A DNA stretch of 64,000 nucleotides from Arcuatula senhousia (Eukaryota > Mollusca > Bivalvia > Mytilida > Mytilidae). Each line of letters starts with the position of its first letter. Within the stretch, counting starts at the first letter, position 1. The position numbers were made by a program, and so were the translations under genes. Of this stretch, positions 23,541 through 35,007 are shown one piece after another. The DNA lies in NCBI GenBank assembly GCA_963971305.1, contig OZ020317.1, forward strand, positions 10,868,001 to 10,932,000, read 5' to 3'. A model generated the notes under the pieces. It was not told the DNA's origin and ran no database searches. It worked only from the letters and a program-made list of their open reading frames with translations.

Positions 23541-26500
23541 CTTTGCAATTTATCAGCTTCCGATTTACTTCTCTGCAGAACCTTCTTCCTCAATGATCGC
23601 TTAGTCTTCAGGTTATCCGCCTGCAATGCTTGTTTGACAGGGCTTTCATCTTGACACTTTTCAAGATTAGCAACTTCAATGTCCGATAAGTAATCCACGT
23701 TTTCCATCAGAATATCATCAAGATCAGGAGCATCTGCTAACACGCCAACAGTTTTTACCCTCGGTGACATTTTAGCAGTCCTCGAGTCCCTGTCAGTCAA
23801 TGATTTGCTCCTTGATACTGGTTTTGACCTTTTCAGACTAGATTTTGATTTTGGTGTCTGATGTTCAACTTGATCAGCAGAATGTTTTATTGCAGGCACT
23901 GTTTCCTGAGAAGTTGAAGAACTTTTTGGAGTTTGTTTCTTAGTCTCTTGAATGTTTGATTGTGAGCTTTCTTTACCAACTATTTCAGACGTGTCTAAAG
24001 CAATTGCACTTGTAGTTGATGCAGATTTTGCAGAGGTACTTATCTGAGAAGTCAAATTTGAACTAGAAGATGGCATGACATTTGTTTTGTCACTTGTTGA
24101 AGTATTACGTACAGTGGATGAAATGTCAATTGGCACAGCAGCAGAAGTTTTCTGATTTGTCGAACCCAGTAATATTTCCGAGCTTGAAACTTTACGTTGA
24201 ACATTTAAACTTGTTGCAGCTACTTTCTCTGATGAAGAAATTTGTGATGATGCCCTGGTTGGGGCAACTAATGAAGACACTTGTGATGATGTAACGATGC
24301 CTGGTTGAGGTGATGTGCTTGCAAATGAAGTTAATATGCTATCTGCTATAGTTGAACTAGGTATACAAGTAGTTAATGATTTAGCACTATTGAGATTAGA
24401 TTTATCTAAACTACTGTCCTTGCTTTCTAATTTGGCAGATGATGAAGCAGGAGTTTTTGTCCCTGATATTGTCGAACTAGCACTAATACTTATAGGCTTT
24501 GTTGCTACAAGTGTTGTAGAAACTTTATTTGGCACTGAAGCAGTTGATATTGTTGATGTTATCGAGACTGGTTTTGAACTTACTCCCACTTCTGAAACAG
24601 ACACAGTTGAAACCGAAGTTTGTGTTTTAGTTTGGCTTGTCTTAAGTACAGCATCAACACTTGTTAGAACAGTTTCACTCTTCAGATTTGGGACAGGCAT
24701 AGCTATTTGACTAGCATCCTGCTTCAGCTCCGAAACTATATTTTTGCTTTCAATACTAGATGTTGGAGCAATGGTTTTTGACTCCTGATCACTTGTATTA
24801 ACAGTACTAGTAGAAACAACATTGACAGGACTAGCAACTGATGTGGCAATATTACTAGAAGTCTTGACTTTAATGCCACTCCCTACTGAAACTTTAACAT
24901 CACTTGTGACAGGAGCTTTCATATTTGCTTCTGATGTCACTTTTGTCTGTTTTGCTCCAGTTGTAATAGAATTGCTAGTTGTGCTAGCAACTGCAACAGT
25001 TTTTCCTTGAACTGTGCTAGCTACTTCTCTGGGTCTTGCTTGAACTGTAGTTCCAGTTTGATTTGTGCTAGCTATTGAACTGGTTTTTGTCTGAACTGTG
25101 CTAGCCACAGTGTTGGGTTTCATTTGAACAGTGGTAGTCCTTGCCTGAATTGTACTGGCAACTGTACTTGTCTTAGTTTGAACTGTGCTAGCTGCTGTAC
25201 TATTTTTTGCTTGAACTGTGGTAGATTTTGCTTGACTTGTGCTAGCTATAGTGGTTGTATTTAATTGACTTATGCTAGGTTTTGTCCCCATTGCTTGAAT
25301 TGTACTAGCCTCAGCAGGCTTTTCACTGCTAGTTGTGCTTATTGCCTTGATTGTGCTAGTGCTTATTGATGATGGTTTAGTACTGCTTGATGCTGATTTG
25401 CCTATGCTTGCAGAAGTCACATTCACTGTATTAAATGCTGATCTGCTCAAGCTTGCCTTGGATACAGTCACTGAACTAGGTGCTACTTTGCTTGTGTTTC
25501 CAGTAGAAGCAGGCACTGCACTACTTGCTAGTTTTTTTGTGCTTGCATTAGATACATTTACTGTACTACTTGCTGCTAATTTGCCTGTGCTTACCGTAGG
25601 TGCAGTCACTGTTTTAGTTGACAATTTGCCTGTACTTGCAGTGGTTATAGGTACTGACTTGATTGTGCTTGCGGTGGTGACAGTTACTGTACTACTCGTT
25701 GCTAACTTGGTTGTACTTGCAGTAGGCAAATTTACTGCACTACTAGTAGTTATGGTTGGTGCTTGCGTGCTAACAGCTTTTGACTCTGTTGTTGTAACAA
25801 TGCTGGACTTGTGTTTTATACTACTAGCAATTTTGGCTTTTATCTTGCTCACAGGTGATTTCATATTTGAAGCTTTTGACCTCATAACTGGTTCACTGTC
25901 TTGTTGAATTGAAATTTCAGGTTTCGTATCCTGAGTTTTCTGTTTACGTGGGTGTTTAGGTGATGGAATTAAGCTCTTGCTCGGTTTCTTAGCTTCAAGT
26001 GTAGAAGTACTTGAGGGTCTTTGTTTTTTGTCTGAAATTGTTTCAACAGGTTCTGACTTATTTACATTAAATGACACAAAGTCACCTTTTCGTTCCAAAA
26101 TTTTAGTGTCTTCCGATTCAATATTTGTGGCCTCGGTTCTCTTTTGCAATTGATCTTTTGATTTGTATGTTTTATTAACATCCTTTTTAGTGATTGGAAA
26201 ATCTTCCTCTTTTGAGGAAAGTTCAATACTTGATTGAGGACGGGACGAGACAGGGGATTCTCCCAAGGCATCAGGTATCGAAGGCAACTGGCGTCTTCTT
26301 TTTTGTTGCTTATCCAATTTACTATCATCTTCAGATTTTGCTGTTGTAGACTTTAATTCTATCCTTGAATCAGTTTTTGAAGATTTTTCAGTTTCTTCTC
26401 CAAATAGAAATTTTTGTCGAATTTTCTCCATAGAAAACATGGGTCCTTTCTTTTTCCCTTTGTTCTGTTCTGAATCTTGTTTGGTAGATTCTTTCTTTTC

Positions 26501-29285
26501 CCTGACCTCTGACCTTTGATGCATTTGATCATCTGTGCTCTTTTTTGCATCTACTTTACTTATTGAAGCCAAAGCTTCCAATGTCCTTGCATTTATTTTA
26601 TTTATAGTTTCATCTTCCTCATCTCCAGTTGAAAGTTTATGATCCCTCTTGGCTAATTTTTCATAATATTTTTCTTTTGGTGATTTAGCTGTTTCTTTTT
26701 CAGGTTTCACTTTGTCTAATTCAGTCCCAGTTTTTGACCTAGGGCTATCAGTGTCACCATGTAAACTTTTTGACCTTGAGACTTGTGAAACAGACTTATG
26801 TGGAGAATCTGATTTCATACTTTGTGAACGTGTAACTGTATTCTTATCCTCGTCAAATTGTCGAGCTGATATAAACAAAGATGGAACCACTTCACTTTTT
26901 TCCTTATCCCCATCTTTCTCACCGAACCTGTTTGCAATGTAAGCGAGTTGTTTGCGTCTCTCTTCTTTATACTTAGCAATTCTTTCGACACGAGACATTT
27001 TTGAAAGTTCGGCAAATGAGACAGGTGTTGACGATTTTCTCTCCGCTTCACTTTCTGCCATGCTAACACTAGAAGCCGTAGAAGTTTCCTCCGATTCTGA
27101 ATCTTCTTCCTTCCACAGTAAGGATGCTATGTCTGTCGTCTGCGCCTTTTTGTATAGTCCTTGTAATTTTTTACGCTGTTGAGAAATGGCGGAATCCACC
27201 GAAACATCTTCCTTTGATGCTTTCAAAGATGTTTTAGACTCACTTAGTTGCTTTTCAGTCTTATTCTTATCATCGAAACTTTGACCAAAGACGGCAGACT
27301 TGGGTCTTTCTGCTTGGACTTTCGATTCTTTTTTGTGCAAGTCCATTACAGATTTTGGCCTTTCTGGTCTCATTTTCATAGTGACAGTCTCTTCGACTTC
27401 CTCCACTGATTTTTTAATTGTAGAGACAGTCTGCGGTAGGTGTGATCGTCCTCGGAAAAAATTGGAATCAGATGCTGGTTCAGATGACCTTGAGTGTTCA
27501 TCTTTATTTACGTCAGGTTTTTTAGCATCTTTTTGATTGGAATGAATGTCTCTTTCTGTTGATTTTTTCACTGTTTCCTTTTTTAATTCCTGTTTTCCAT
27601 AAAGAAATGAATCTATCTTTTCTTCATTTGTTTGCATTTTGTTTGATAAATTCTTACGCTCTCTTTGAGATCTCAACTTTTCATGAAAAGCTTGTGGAGA
27701 TTCCATTTCTACAAAATCAGATTTAACAGTTTTAGAAGTTACGTTCGGAACATCTCTAGTGGAATCAATAAATCCAGAATCATCACTTAACTGAACTGAT
27801 TCTTTTAAATGTTTGACATGTGACCTTGACCTTGGAGATTTTTCCTCTCCCTCTTTTTGAAAATCAGAAGACAATTTTTGGGGTGTAAATTCCGTTCCAA
27901 ATACAAATGAAGAAGGCCTTGACGAGTCACTAAAATCAGATGACATGGGTCGCGACCCCATATCAACGGAAGAAGTTTCGCTCCCATCATCCCTACTGGA
28001 ATCCTTATGCATATCATGTTTCCTTTGAACTTCATTATATCGAGATCGTATCATGGGACTGTCTTTCTGTCGTAAGATATTCTTAATAGCTTCTGCATTA
28101 GTTCTTAAATGGCTTATATGGGACAGAACTTCAGAATCCTGAATGACTTTTGACTCATGTTTAGCTTCACTTGATTCTTTTGTTTCATGCGGAATTTTAC
28201 TCGACTCTTTCAAATCTTGATCAATTTTACTCACAGATGAAGATTTTTGCTGATTATTTTCTAAAACCTTTGACTCATGAACTTTACTTCCTGTCACATG
28301 ATCATGTTTGATTGGACGAGGAACTTTTACGTCTGTCTCTAATTTCTTATCTTGTTTTACATTTTCCGATTTTTCCTGACTTTCTCTGCTGGCCTGTTGT
28401 TCCCACTCCTGTCTTCGTCTCCTCCACTCGGCTATAGGACTATCAGATGGTACCTCAGTAGGCAAAGTCCCGCTAACTAAATTGTCAAGTTTTACGGTTC
28501 GTTGATGCATAGTATCACTTCTATCAGTCTCCATGCTATATTTCTGAGGCGAAAACATGTGCAATTTTTCCATTTGTTCTTGATGCTTTCTCATTTCATG
28601 ATCAGATTTTTCAGCTTCCCTTTCATATTTTTTAGACAAAAATTTATCGGAAGAATCATTTGTTCCTTTAGGGTGATCAAAAGATGTAAATACCTTGTTG
28701 GTATCAGAAGACGTGAATGCTTTATTGCTATCAGTTTGTATAAGATCTTCAAGCGCCTTTCTTTGCCGCCATCTTGGAATGTTTTCAGAGTGATCTCCTG
28801 TTCCCATGGTGACAGGATTTGAGACAGAATGGTGCATTGGATCATGAGACAGATCAAAAGATGGTTTTTCCAACTCATCGTTTTCCTGTTTACGAATTCG
28901 CTCACGAATTATTGCTAATTTTTCCCTAGGAGTCAGATCTGACCTAAATGCACTTGTGTTGTCAATTTTGTGTTCTTTTTCTAAATTATCCCGATCTTTT
29001 TTATGTCTCTCGCGATATCTGCTGTAATAACTTGGTGAAGGTTCTTCAAGGTCGCTAGAGACGTGTTCATCTTTATGTTCTGTGTGTCCACTTTTGAATC
29101 TATATGGTCTATGAATTTCATCATCTTCAATGGAGCGATCACTATATTTACGATATTTTTGACTATAATTGTCTCTCCAGTTTTGACGAGAGCTGGGTTC
29201 CGGTACATATTCCTCTAATTTTGATTGAGTGTATGTGCTGTGTGGATTTCCATAAGAATCTGATCTGTAGGTGGTATCCCTGAAC
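23541..29285 (-). CDS. SVIL: Supervillin-like gene, giant coding exon 4 (1,914 codons)
   Basis: A single 5,745-base exon. Acceptor TTTTCAG|GTTC at 29286, donor CAAAG|GTATGC at 23540; phase 2 in, phase 2 out. Numbering is from the proximal start: residues 133-2046. In order: a charged N-terminal part with LTPREKLAIIRERIRKQE (about 248-265), IPRWRQRKALEDLI (about 301-314) and EWRRRRQEWEQQ (about 418-429); a long K/E/S/D-rich part; the supervillin-like basic segment ERIAKYKEERRKQLA near 899; a second basic stretch with RRRQLPSIP; a Ser/Thr-rich region of degenerate tandem repeats (about 1290-1895); and a better-ordered-looking tail with DAPDLDDILMENVDYLSDIE then a basic RSLRKKVLQRSKSE. Almost the whole exon is predicted disordered, and it has no frameshifts. 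In supervillins this half binds myosin II, actin and signalling partners. Antisense ORFs across this exon are shadows. Confidence 0.85.
24000..25800 (-). repeat. Degenerate Ser/Thr repeat coding region inside exon 4
   Basis: About 600 codons in which S, T, V and A dominate. Two blocks are visibly repetitive: about 25390-25760 (repeats like TASTGKLAxSSTVxV spaced every 17-20 residues) and about 25020-25330 (repeats like ASTVQTKTSTVASTIQAR, about 11-20 residues). The DNA repeats are imperfect but share recurrent GTGCTAGC and GTACTAG words on the plus strand, so the region probably grew by unequal exchange or slippage while staying in frame. Confidence 0.7.
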
Positions 29286-29307
29286 CTGAAAATATAAACA
29301 CAAAATC

Positions 29308-29560
29308 AGTCTTAGTCAAAAATGGCCAATTTCATTAACAGGAAGTAGATGAGCAACAGAGCTGAAATCGATTCCCACTTTATGGGACCCCACCCTGATG
29401 CTGTATATCAAATATCAAGTGGCTGTGAAAAGTAGTTGCTGAGAAAACTGTTACGAAAATTTCTTCCCCGCCTCCACCCTGCCCGCCCGCCTGCCATTCA
29501 CCAATTCATAATCTGGATATTTCACTTTGTGAAATCAAGCCAAAAAATTGTCAATTAGAA
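29308..29560. repeat. Dispersed AACAGGAAGTAG-family repeat
   Basis: Shares with 16672-16950 and 42165-42366 the order: AATGGCCA, AACAGGAAGTAG, CTTTATGGGACCCCA, ATCAAATATCAAGTGGCTGT, GTTGCTGAGAAAACTGTTAC, GAAAATTTCTTCCCC, a CCCGCC-rich patch, then CATAATCTGGATATTTCACT. It starts within about 25 bases of the exon 4 acceptor on the intron side. Confidence 0.75.
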
Positions 29561-31134
29561 AGTTTGTATCGAAATCATATTGTAAAGTAGTGTAAAGATA
29601 TTGTTGATTTATCATACTCATGAGCTGGTCATTTTTGATACATTCTAAATATTGCTATACATAATACATTGGACGTTATAGATCCTGTGATGTAAAAGTA
29701 GATTCCATTTAGCAATTTTGAAGAAGTTGGTTTTTTAAGATATACTCATAAGGAACAGTTTGACTATACAATCCACAAACAAGCTTTAATGTTTCGGATG
29801 TAGGTATAACATATCAATTTTGATTGCATATCAATTTGCTTTTGTACATTTAAAACAAGTTTAATAAGATTATTTTCCTGGCGTATGTAAACATGTTTCA
29901 GACCAATTGCCTGACTATCCTCTCAAATTAGTAACATTACACCCGTATGAGCAATACTGCACTCGGCCATGACATGCATGTGTGGTCGCATCTTCAGATA
30001 AGATTCCTATCTCTTAAAGGTCCTTCTGGATCTGACATGCAATACACAAGATAAATTGGTGTGTATTCAATCAAATGTCAATTAATTAAGGTGATTTAAT
30101 TAGGTTAATTGCTTTGACTGGTTAAATACAATAGAACAAGGTGTAACATTTGGCTTGAATTTTGTCTGTTGTTATCTGATAAGAACTTAGTTAAGTTGAA
30201 CATGGTGCTATTAAAGGGTCTTTACCCCAGTGAGTTTTCTTTCACAATTAAGGAATTGCATTATAAAGGCAATGACATTTCTTACATATTTTCATATGAA
30301 CATCCTCTGTATAAAGTTTCATCAAAATCCATGTATTGGTTTAGGAAAAATTGTGTTTACAAAATATGTGAATAGATGGACAAACTTTGTCTGCGGCAGA
30401 TATATAGGATATCATAAAATAAATTGGAGCAATGATGGGCATGAAAAACACCTTCTCTAAATACAAGATGGCAAACAGCAACTGCTCTTCATATTGAAGA
30501 TTGCTGGCCGTCTTCAATTGTGGATTTGTTTAACTGCTGTTTGTTTATATTTGTTTTTGTCTATTGATCAAACTTTTTGAGAGAAAGCCACATATCTTGA
30601 ATTTCAAACTTTGTCTATGAGGATTTTCTGTAAATAAACTACTAAGTTCTTTAAAAAAATCTCAGACAACATTAAATTAAACCATACCAGAAATACTTTG
30701 AGACATGTAAAAAGCCCCACCCAAAGTTAATTCTCTTTCAAACAAATTGTTTGCTTAATATAATGCACCTCTGAGAATTCTGTTCTTTCAAATTACCTGG
30801 CAAAGATTCCAAAGTTTACAATTAACACAGAAGAACTCTACAGGTTATTTTTGGAAAGTGATTACAAAATCAATAAGATTCATTTAGATTGAAGGTGAAA
30901 CTAACAGTTTAACCTCATCGACAACAATCAAGAGCTATTAATGTAAGTGGGAAAATAAATGCAACCTGTTTTATACATATTTTTGTACAGAATGCATATT
31001 CTGGAGCACTTGCAGTGTACATACATGTATTTAAGGTGAAATCAACAGTTTTAAAGTGTGTAAATGATGCCCAATGCATGCAATTGAGGAATTTGGACAA
31101 TTTTAGTTTTCCAACCCCCTTTACAAATATAACC

Positions 31135-31345
31135 TACTGTAAACCAAGTTATTTTCGCGACTACTTTATTTGGAGTTCTTGTTTTAGAGACTGATTTCGC
31201 AACTATTTATTTTCGCTATCTGTCGTAAAATCAGTTCTTTCACTATGAAAATGAGTAAATTCAAGACGATTTATTTTCTGGAATTTCTGTTCTTCGTGAA
31301 ATATGCAAAAATAAATCGCTCATGAAAATAAGTTGGTTTGCAGTA
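31135..31345. mobile_element. MITE with TA target site and TACTGTAAACC ends
   Basis: A 211-bp element. The left end TACTGTAAACCAAGTTATTT mirrors the right end, which reads TACTGCAAACCAACTTATTT on the other strand. TA lies at both ends. Internal sequence repeats ATTTATTTTCG-like words. No ORF. Confidence 0.8.
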
Positions 31346-31974
31346 TTTAATGTGAAATGAACCTCATCCAAACAATCAGGCAGTATAAAGGGGGTACAGA
31401 ACACTTAAGGGAAATAACTCTTAAATATCACTGGAATGTGTAAGTCAAGCTCATGTATTCAAAGAAATCGAGCTTCTCAATGATTAGATTTTACATTTAA
31501 ATTTGTTTAATCAAAGTACATACTTTTGCAAATTTTCAGGAAAATTAAACGACACAATTTTATTTTAGCCAAAGTGTTGGGTACTCCCTTAATAAAAGTT
31601 TAAAATGTAACCTGTTAAATGCATGCTGCCTCTTAATAATTGAAAGATATAACTTTTACAGAACCTATGTGAATATTTTGAAAGAATTAAGCAGCATTAT
31701 GTAATGTAAGTTGTAATATGAAGAAGATTCAATCTGTTTTATTTTTTCTAGATTTCTGCTGAATGTATGTTTTAGAAACTAAACAAGATTTTGAGCATGT
31801 AGTAATTTTTTGCAATTCTCTTTTTTTCAATTTCAATTTCACCTCATTAAAATGATTTGGCACTATAAACATAGGAGGGAATATGATAAGATGCAACCTG
31901 TTTCACGCCTAATGCACATTACATGCAAGAAACAAATTTTTGTAATACCATGTAAAAGTTGGCCATAGTTCTCT

Positions 31975-32206
31975 TAGGCCAAAACAAAATATATGTTTGT
32001 TTCCTGCTTCCTACTCTTGAAAATTAGGGTAGGTAGGTAGGAAAATTATTTTTTTTTACAAAATTATTTTACATTGAGTCAATGGGGAAGCAAACCCAAC
32101 TTTAACGGTGCTTGTTCCAAAATGCCAATAAAAACTTTAGGGTAGGGCCCAAAAAATAGGGTAGGTAGGGAAGCAGGAAACAGACATATATTTTTTTTTG
32201 GCCTTA
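31975..32206. mobile_element. MITE with about 40-bp terminal inverted repeats
   Basis: Left: TAGGCCAAAACAAAATATAT then GTTTGTTTCCTGCTTCCTAC. The right arm, read on the other strand, gives TAAGGCCAAAAAAAAAATAT then GTCTGTTTCCTGCTTCCCTA. TA at both ends. About 230 bp, non-coding, with internal AGGGTAGG repeats (left and right). A different family from the TACTGTAAACC elements. Confidence 0.8.
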
Positions 32207-32559
32207 AGGGACTGCAACTAATCGCGCAGATGCAAGAAATCAGCATGATTCATACATGTACTTTATAAATGAGACATTTTGATAGACAAATGACATCAAA
32301 AATCTCATACATGTATACATCAAGGCTATACATATTCATGTATCTCTGTAGAATTGTCAGACGATTAATATCAGAAGCTATTAGGTATATATTGATCAAG
32401 TGTTGGGTGGCTGTTATATAGAGAATACCTTCTAAAAAATTTTAGTGTGCGTGGAAAATACTGTATAATCATTTATTTTCAGACTTTTGACTTAACGAAC
32501 TTCCATTGGCTTGTCATAGGGTTTTGTTTTGTCTTCCTTTACCGGATTTGACACGCTTA

Positions 32560-32765
32560 ATTGAAAATTGGCAGCGTGACAGGTGTGCTTTTATAGCAGA
32601 CAAGAACCGCTTACTCTTCTGGAGCACCTGAACTCACTCTCATCACTAGATTTCGTGTTGTCAATTGATATTGAGTAATTTTGTGTTTCCGTGTTTTATA
32701 TGTTGTCCTTTTTTTCTTTTGACATTCAAATGCCCCATTAATACCATTTTGCTTCTTTCATGGAT
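32560..32765 (+). repeat. Interspersed bivalve-type repeat, copy 2
   Basis: Opposite orientation to the copy at 22140-22345. Shared blocks: GCTTACTCTTCTGGAGCACC, a short TTCGTGTTG stretch, TTGTGTTTCCGTGTTTTATA and TGTTGTCC. It lies in intron 3 about 200 bases before exon 3 on the coordinate scale. Non-coding. Confidence 0.6.
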
Positions 32766-32969
32766 TCACACATCCAGATAGACCATGAAATTGTTCCCTA
32801 ACAATCAATAATACTTTTTGGGTTTTAAAGTTATAATGCTCTTCATATATATATGAGGAGTTTGACATCTTGAACATTTTGGCTAGAGCTCCTCTGGTGA
32901 GTCTTTATTATGCAAAATTTGTGTCTAGAAATCTGTTTTAACTTCAATATTTCACAGCTTTGTACCCAC

Positions 32970-33246
32970 CTATCATAGCTGGTATCTGGAGGGGGAACAA
33001 GAATATTTTCGTCTGTACCAAAGCTTCTACCATCGTAAGTGGATCCTCCATGAGCACTAGGTTGGCTATCATAACTAGTCCCGTAGTAACTTCCTGTTGA
33101 TGTCCCATATCTTGAACTTTCACCTAACCTGCTTGAACCAGACCCATAGCTGTAGGGATTACTTGAAGAATCATAAGATTTGCTGGTATATTTAGACATG
33201 ACGTCGTAAGAGGGGAGACCACTTCCATAGACACTTAAGCTTGGTC
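32970..33246 (-). CDS. SVIL: Supervillin-like gene, coding exon 3
   Basis: A 277-base exon with acceptor TTTTTCAG|GACC at 33247 and donor GATAG|GTGGGT at 32969. It enters in phase 1, carries 91 whole codons and leaves in phase 2 (the split codon completes as AGG, R). The product segment is dominated by S, Y, G and T (runs such as SSRLGESSRYGTSTGSYYGT) and ends in LVPPPDTSYDR. This is low-complexity, probably disordered sequence; I recognise no folded domain. The open frame runs past both splice sites, but both the acceptor and the phase match with exon 4 support these borders. Confidence 0.75.
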
Positions 33247-34911
33247 CTGAAAAATGAAGTTTATAAAAAAAAATTAGATGTGTCAGACATACTTTTTCAC
33301 ACACAAATTTTTAGAATTGTTGAACATTTTGTAACTTTCTCTTGTTTTCCTGCACTTGGCTTATATAAATAAATAATAACCTTGGTTCTTTGGAAGGTTT
33401 ACTTCACTAGCATTTGGATTTGTTTTAAAAGCTTTGCTTAGAGCAAATATTTCTATGAAATAAATTGTTAAAATCTTTGTTAAAGCTAAATGTTTCTATG
33501 CAAGCAGTGTTCACCCCAGGCCCTTACAGTATCCTGGCACTGTGATGCTTTCTAAATTCAATACAGATATATGATGCTTTAATTTTAAATGAAAAGATAC
33601 TTTTTTGAAAACTGCAAATACCAGGATGCTAAAAAAATTCTGAGGATAACAATATATGCAGTCTTATTAAATTCTAAATCTCCACAAGGAGGTCTCTTCT
33701 TGATAATTTTAGGATTGATTTTGTATCATATGCCCTGTCTTTTTTAGCTGGGGTCACTTGCAAGACAGTAATCACTGTCCACTGATCACATTAAAAGCTG
33801 CCGGCTTTTTTCTATTGTGGATCTTTAAAATGTCACTTATTAATGTATGTAGTGTCATGTACACTTACTGTAAACATGGAAATTTTCATGGGGCGTTATT
33901 TTCACATTGTTTTAAAGTGAACGGTTCGCAGGGAGATAAATTTGCATTTCATTTGATTATTTACACTCTTAAGTTAAAGCATAATATATTGGTGTTGGGG
34001 TATTTTCGTGGATATTTTGTGATCGTGAATTAACAATGATTAAGCAAAAATTACCCCCAAGTGAAATTTCCACATTAACAGTATTCATCATCTCATTATC
34101 ACCAACTGAGAAAACCATAACAATTACCAAAATAATTACACACCTGTATAAGAATTAGAGGGGAGATAACTGTTGCAGTTCCCTTTATAACCAAAACTCA
34201 GAATGTAGTTACTTACCTGTGAAGCCATTAGTTGGAGATAATTATTGAAGATCCCTGACAAAAACTCAGTGAATGAGTAGTTACCCACCAGTCTATCCAT
34301 TAGAGAGGAGATAACTGCTATAGTTCCCTTCATAACCAAAACTCAGTGAGTAAATAGTTACTCAGCAGTGTATCCATTAGAGGGGAAATAACCTCTATAG
34401 TTCCCTTCATAACCAAAACTCAGTGAGTAAATAGTGAGTAAATAGTTACTCACCTGAGTATCCATTAGAGGGGAAATAGTTATTGTAGTTCCCTCCATAA
34501 CCAAGACTCAGTGAATCAGTAGTTACTTACCCGTGTAGCCATTAGAGGGGAGATTACTGCTGTAGTTCCCTCCATAACCAAAACTCAGTGAATCAGTAGT
34601 TACTTACCCGTGTAGCCATTAGAGGGGAGATTACTGCTGTAGTTCCCTCCATAACCAAAACTCAGTGAATCAGTAGTTACTTACCCGTGTAGCCATTAGA
34701 GGGGAGATTACTGCTGTAGTTCCCTCCATAACCAAAACTCAGTGGGTCAGTAGTTACTCACCTGTGTATCCATAAGAGGGGAGATAACTGCTGTAGTTCC
34801 TTCAATAACCAAAACTCAGTGAGTCAGTAGTTACTCACCAGTATAGCCATTATGAGGGAGATAACTGCTGTAGTTCCTTCAATAACCAAAACTCAGAAAG
34901 AAGTTACTCAC
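33247..34911 (-). other. Intron 2 of the supervillin-like gene
   Basis: A 1.66-kb intron. About half is the exon-plus-donor minisatellite (34142-34905), then a MITE (33866-34083) and about 600 bases of AT-rich sequence with no recognised feature. Confidence 0.7.
33866..34083. mobile_element. MITE with TA target site and TACTGTAAAC-like ends
   Basis: A 218-bp element in intron 2. The left end TACTGTAAACATGGAAATTT pairs with a right end that reads TACTGTTAATGTGGAAATTT on the other strand. Flanking TA dinucleotides suggest a Tc1/mariner-type target duplication. Non-coding. Related in its ends to the elements at 31135, 36054 and 21950. Confidence 0.75.
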
Positions 34912-34990
34912 CTGAATAACCATTAGAAGGGAGATAACTGCTGTAGTTCCCTCCATAACCAAAACTCAGTGAGTCGGACACTGATCTACT
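34142..34990 (-). repeat. Exon-plus-splice-donor minisatellite (11 copies, about 77 bp)
   Basis: Eleven tandem copies of about 77 bp (range 69-89), counting the true end of exon 2 as copy one. Each copy carries the minus-strand coding segment for roughly FGYGGNYSSxLPSNGY followed by a splice donor. The three at about 34530-34760 are nearly identical; the outer ones are diverged, with indels. Ten of eleven keep a GT at the donor position (GTGAGT or GTAAGT in most); the copy near 34366 has CTGAGT instead. The spacing between copies (about 25 nt) is too short for ordinary introns, and no AG in a unit gives an in-phase exon, so the extra copies are best read as intronic decoy donors. Confidence 0.85.
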
Positions 34991-35007
34991 GATGTAACGT
35001 CTTCTTC
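34912..35007 (-). CDS. SVIL: Supervillin-like gene, coding exon 2
   Basis: A 96-base exon with acceptor CTAACTTCAG|GA at 35008 and donor TCAG|GTGAGT at 34911. Phase 1 in, phase 1 out; with the split codons it encodes G-RRRYISRSVSDSLSFGYGG and continues through NYSSYLPSNGYS to a second split G. It is rich in S, Y and G, like exon 3. The last part of this exon, with its donor, is the seed of the tandem array that follows in intron 2 (34142-34905). Reading past the donor hits a stop at once (GGT GAG TAA), so the donor must be used. Confidence 0.7.

Larger units (their letters stand above)
29286..32969 (-). other. Intron 3 of the supervillin-like gene
   Basis: A 3.7-kb intron. It holds a dispersed AAACAGGAAGT-family repeat immediately beside exon 4 (29308-29560), the MITEs at 31135-31345 and 31975-32206, and the repeat at 32560-32765. 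30140-30450 contains short plus-strand ORFs with no recognisable product. No coding exon was seen. Confidence 0.65.

Noticed and set aside
25335..25907. 190-codon plus-strand ORF rich in L, V and A
   Set aside because: Antisense of the Ser/Thr repeat tract of exon 4; hydrophobic composition is the expected mirror of S/T/K codons. The same holds for 24315-24710 and other plus ORFs in 23.5-28.9 kb.
28591..28905. 104-codon minus ORF in another frame of exon 4
   Set aside because: Overlaps the exon 4 frame, which is open for 1,914 codons; this is a shadow.
34142..34905. Extra copies of exon 2 as real, serially spliced micro-exons
   Set aside because: Introns would be about 25 nt, and candidate exons from any AG in the unit (29 or 53 nt) break the reading frame.
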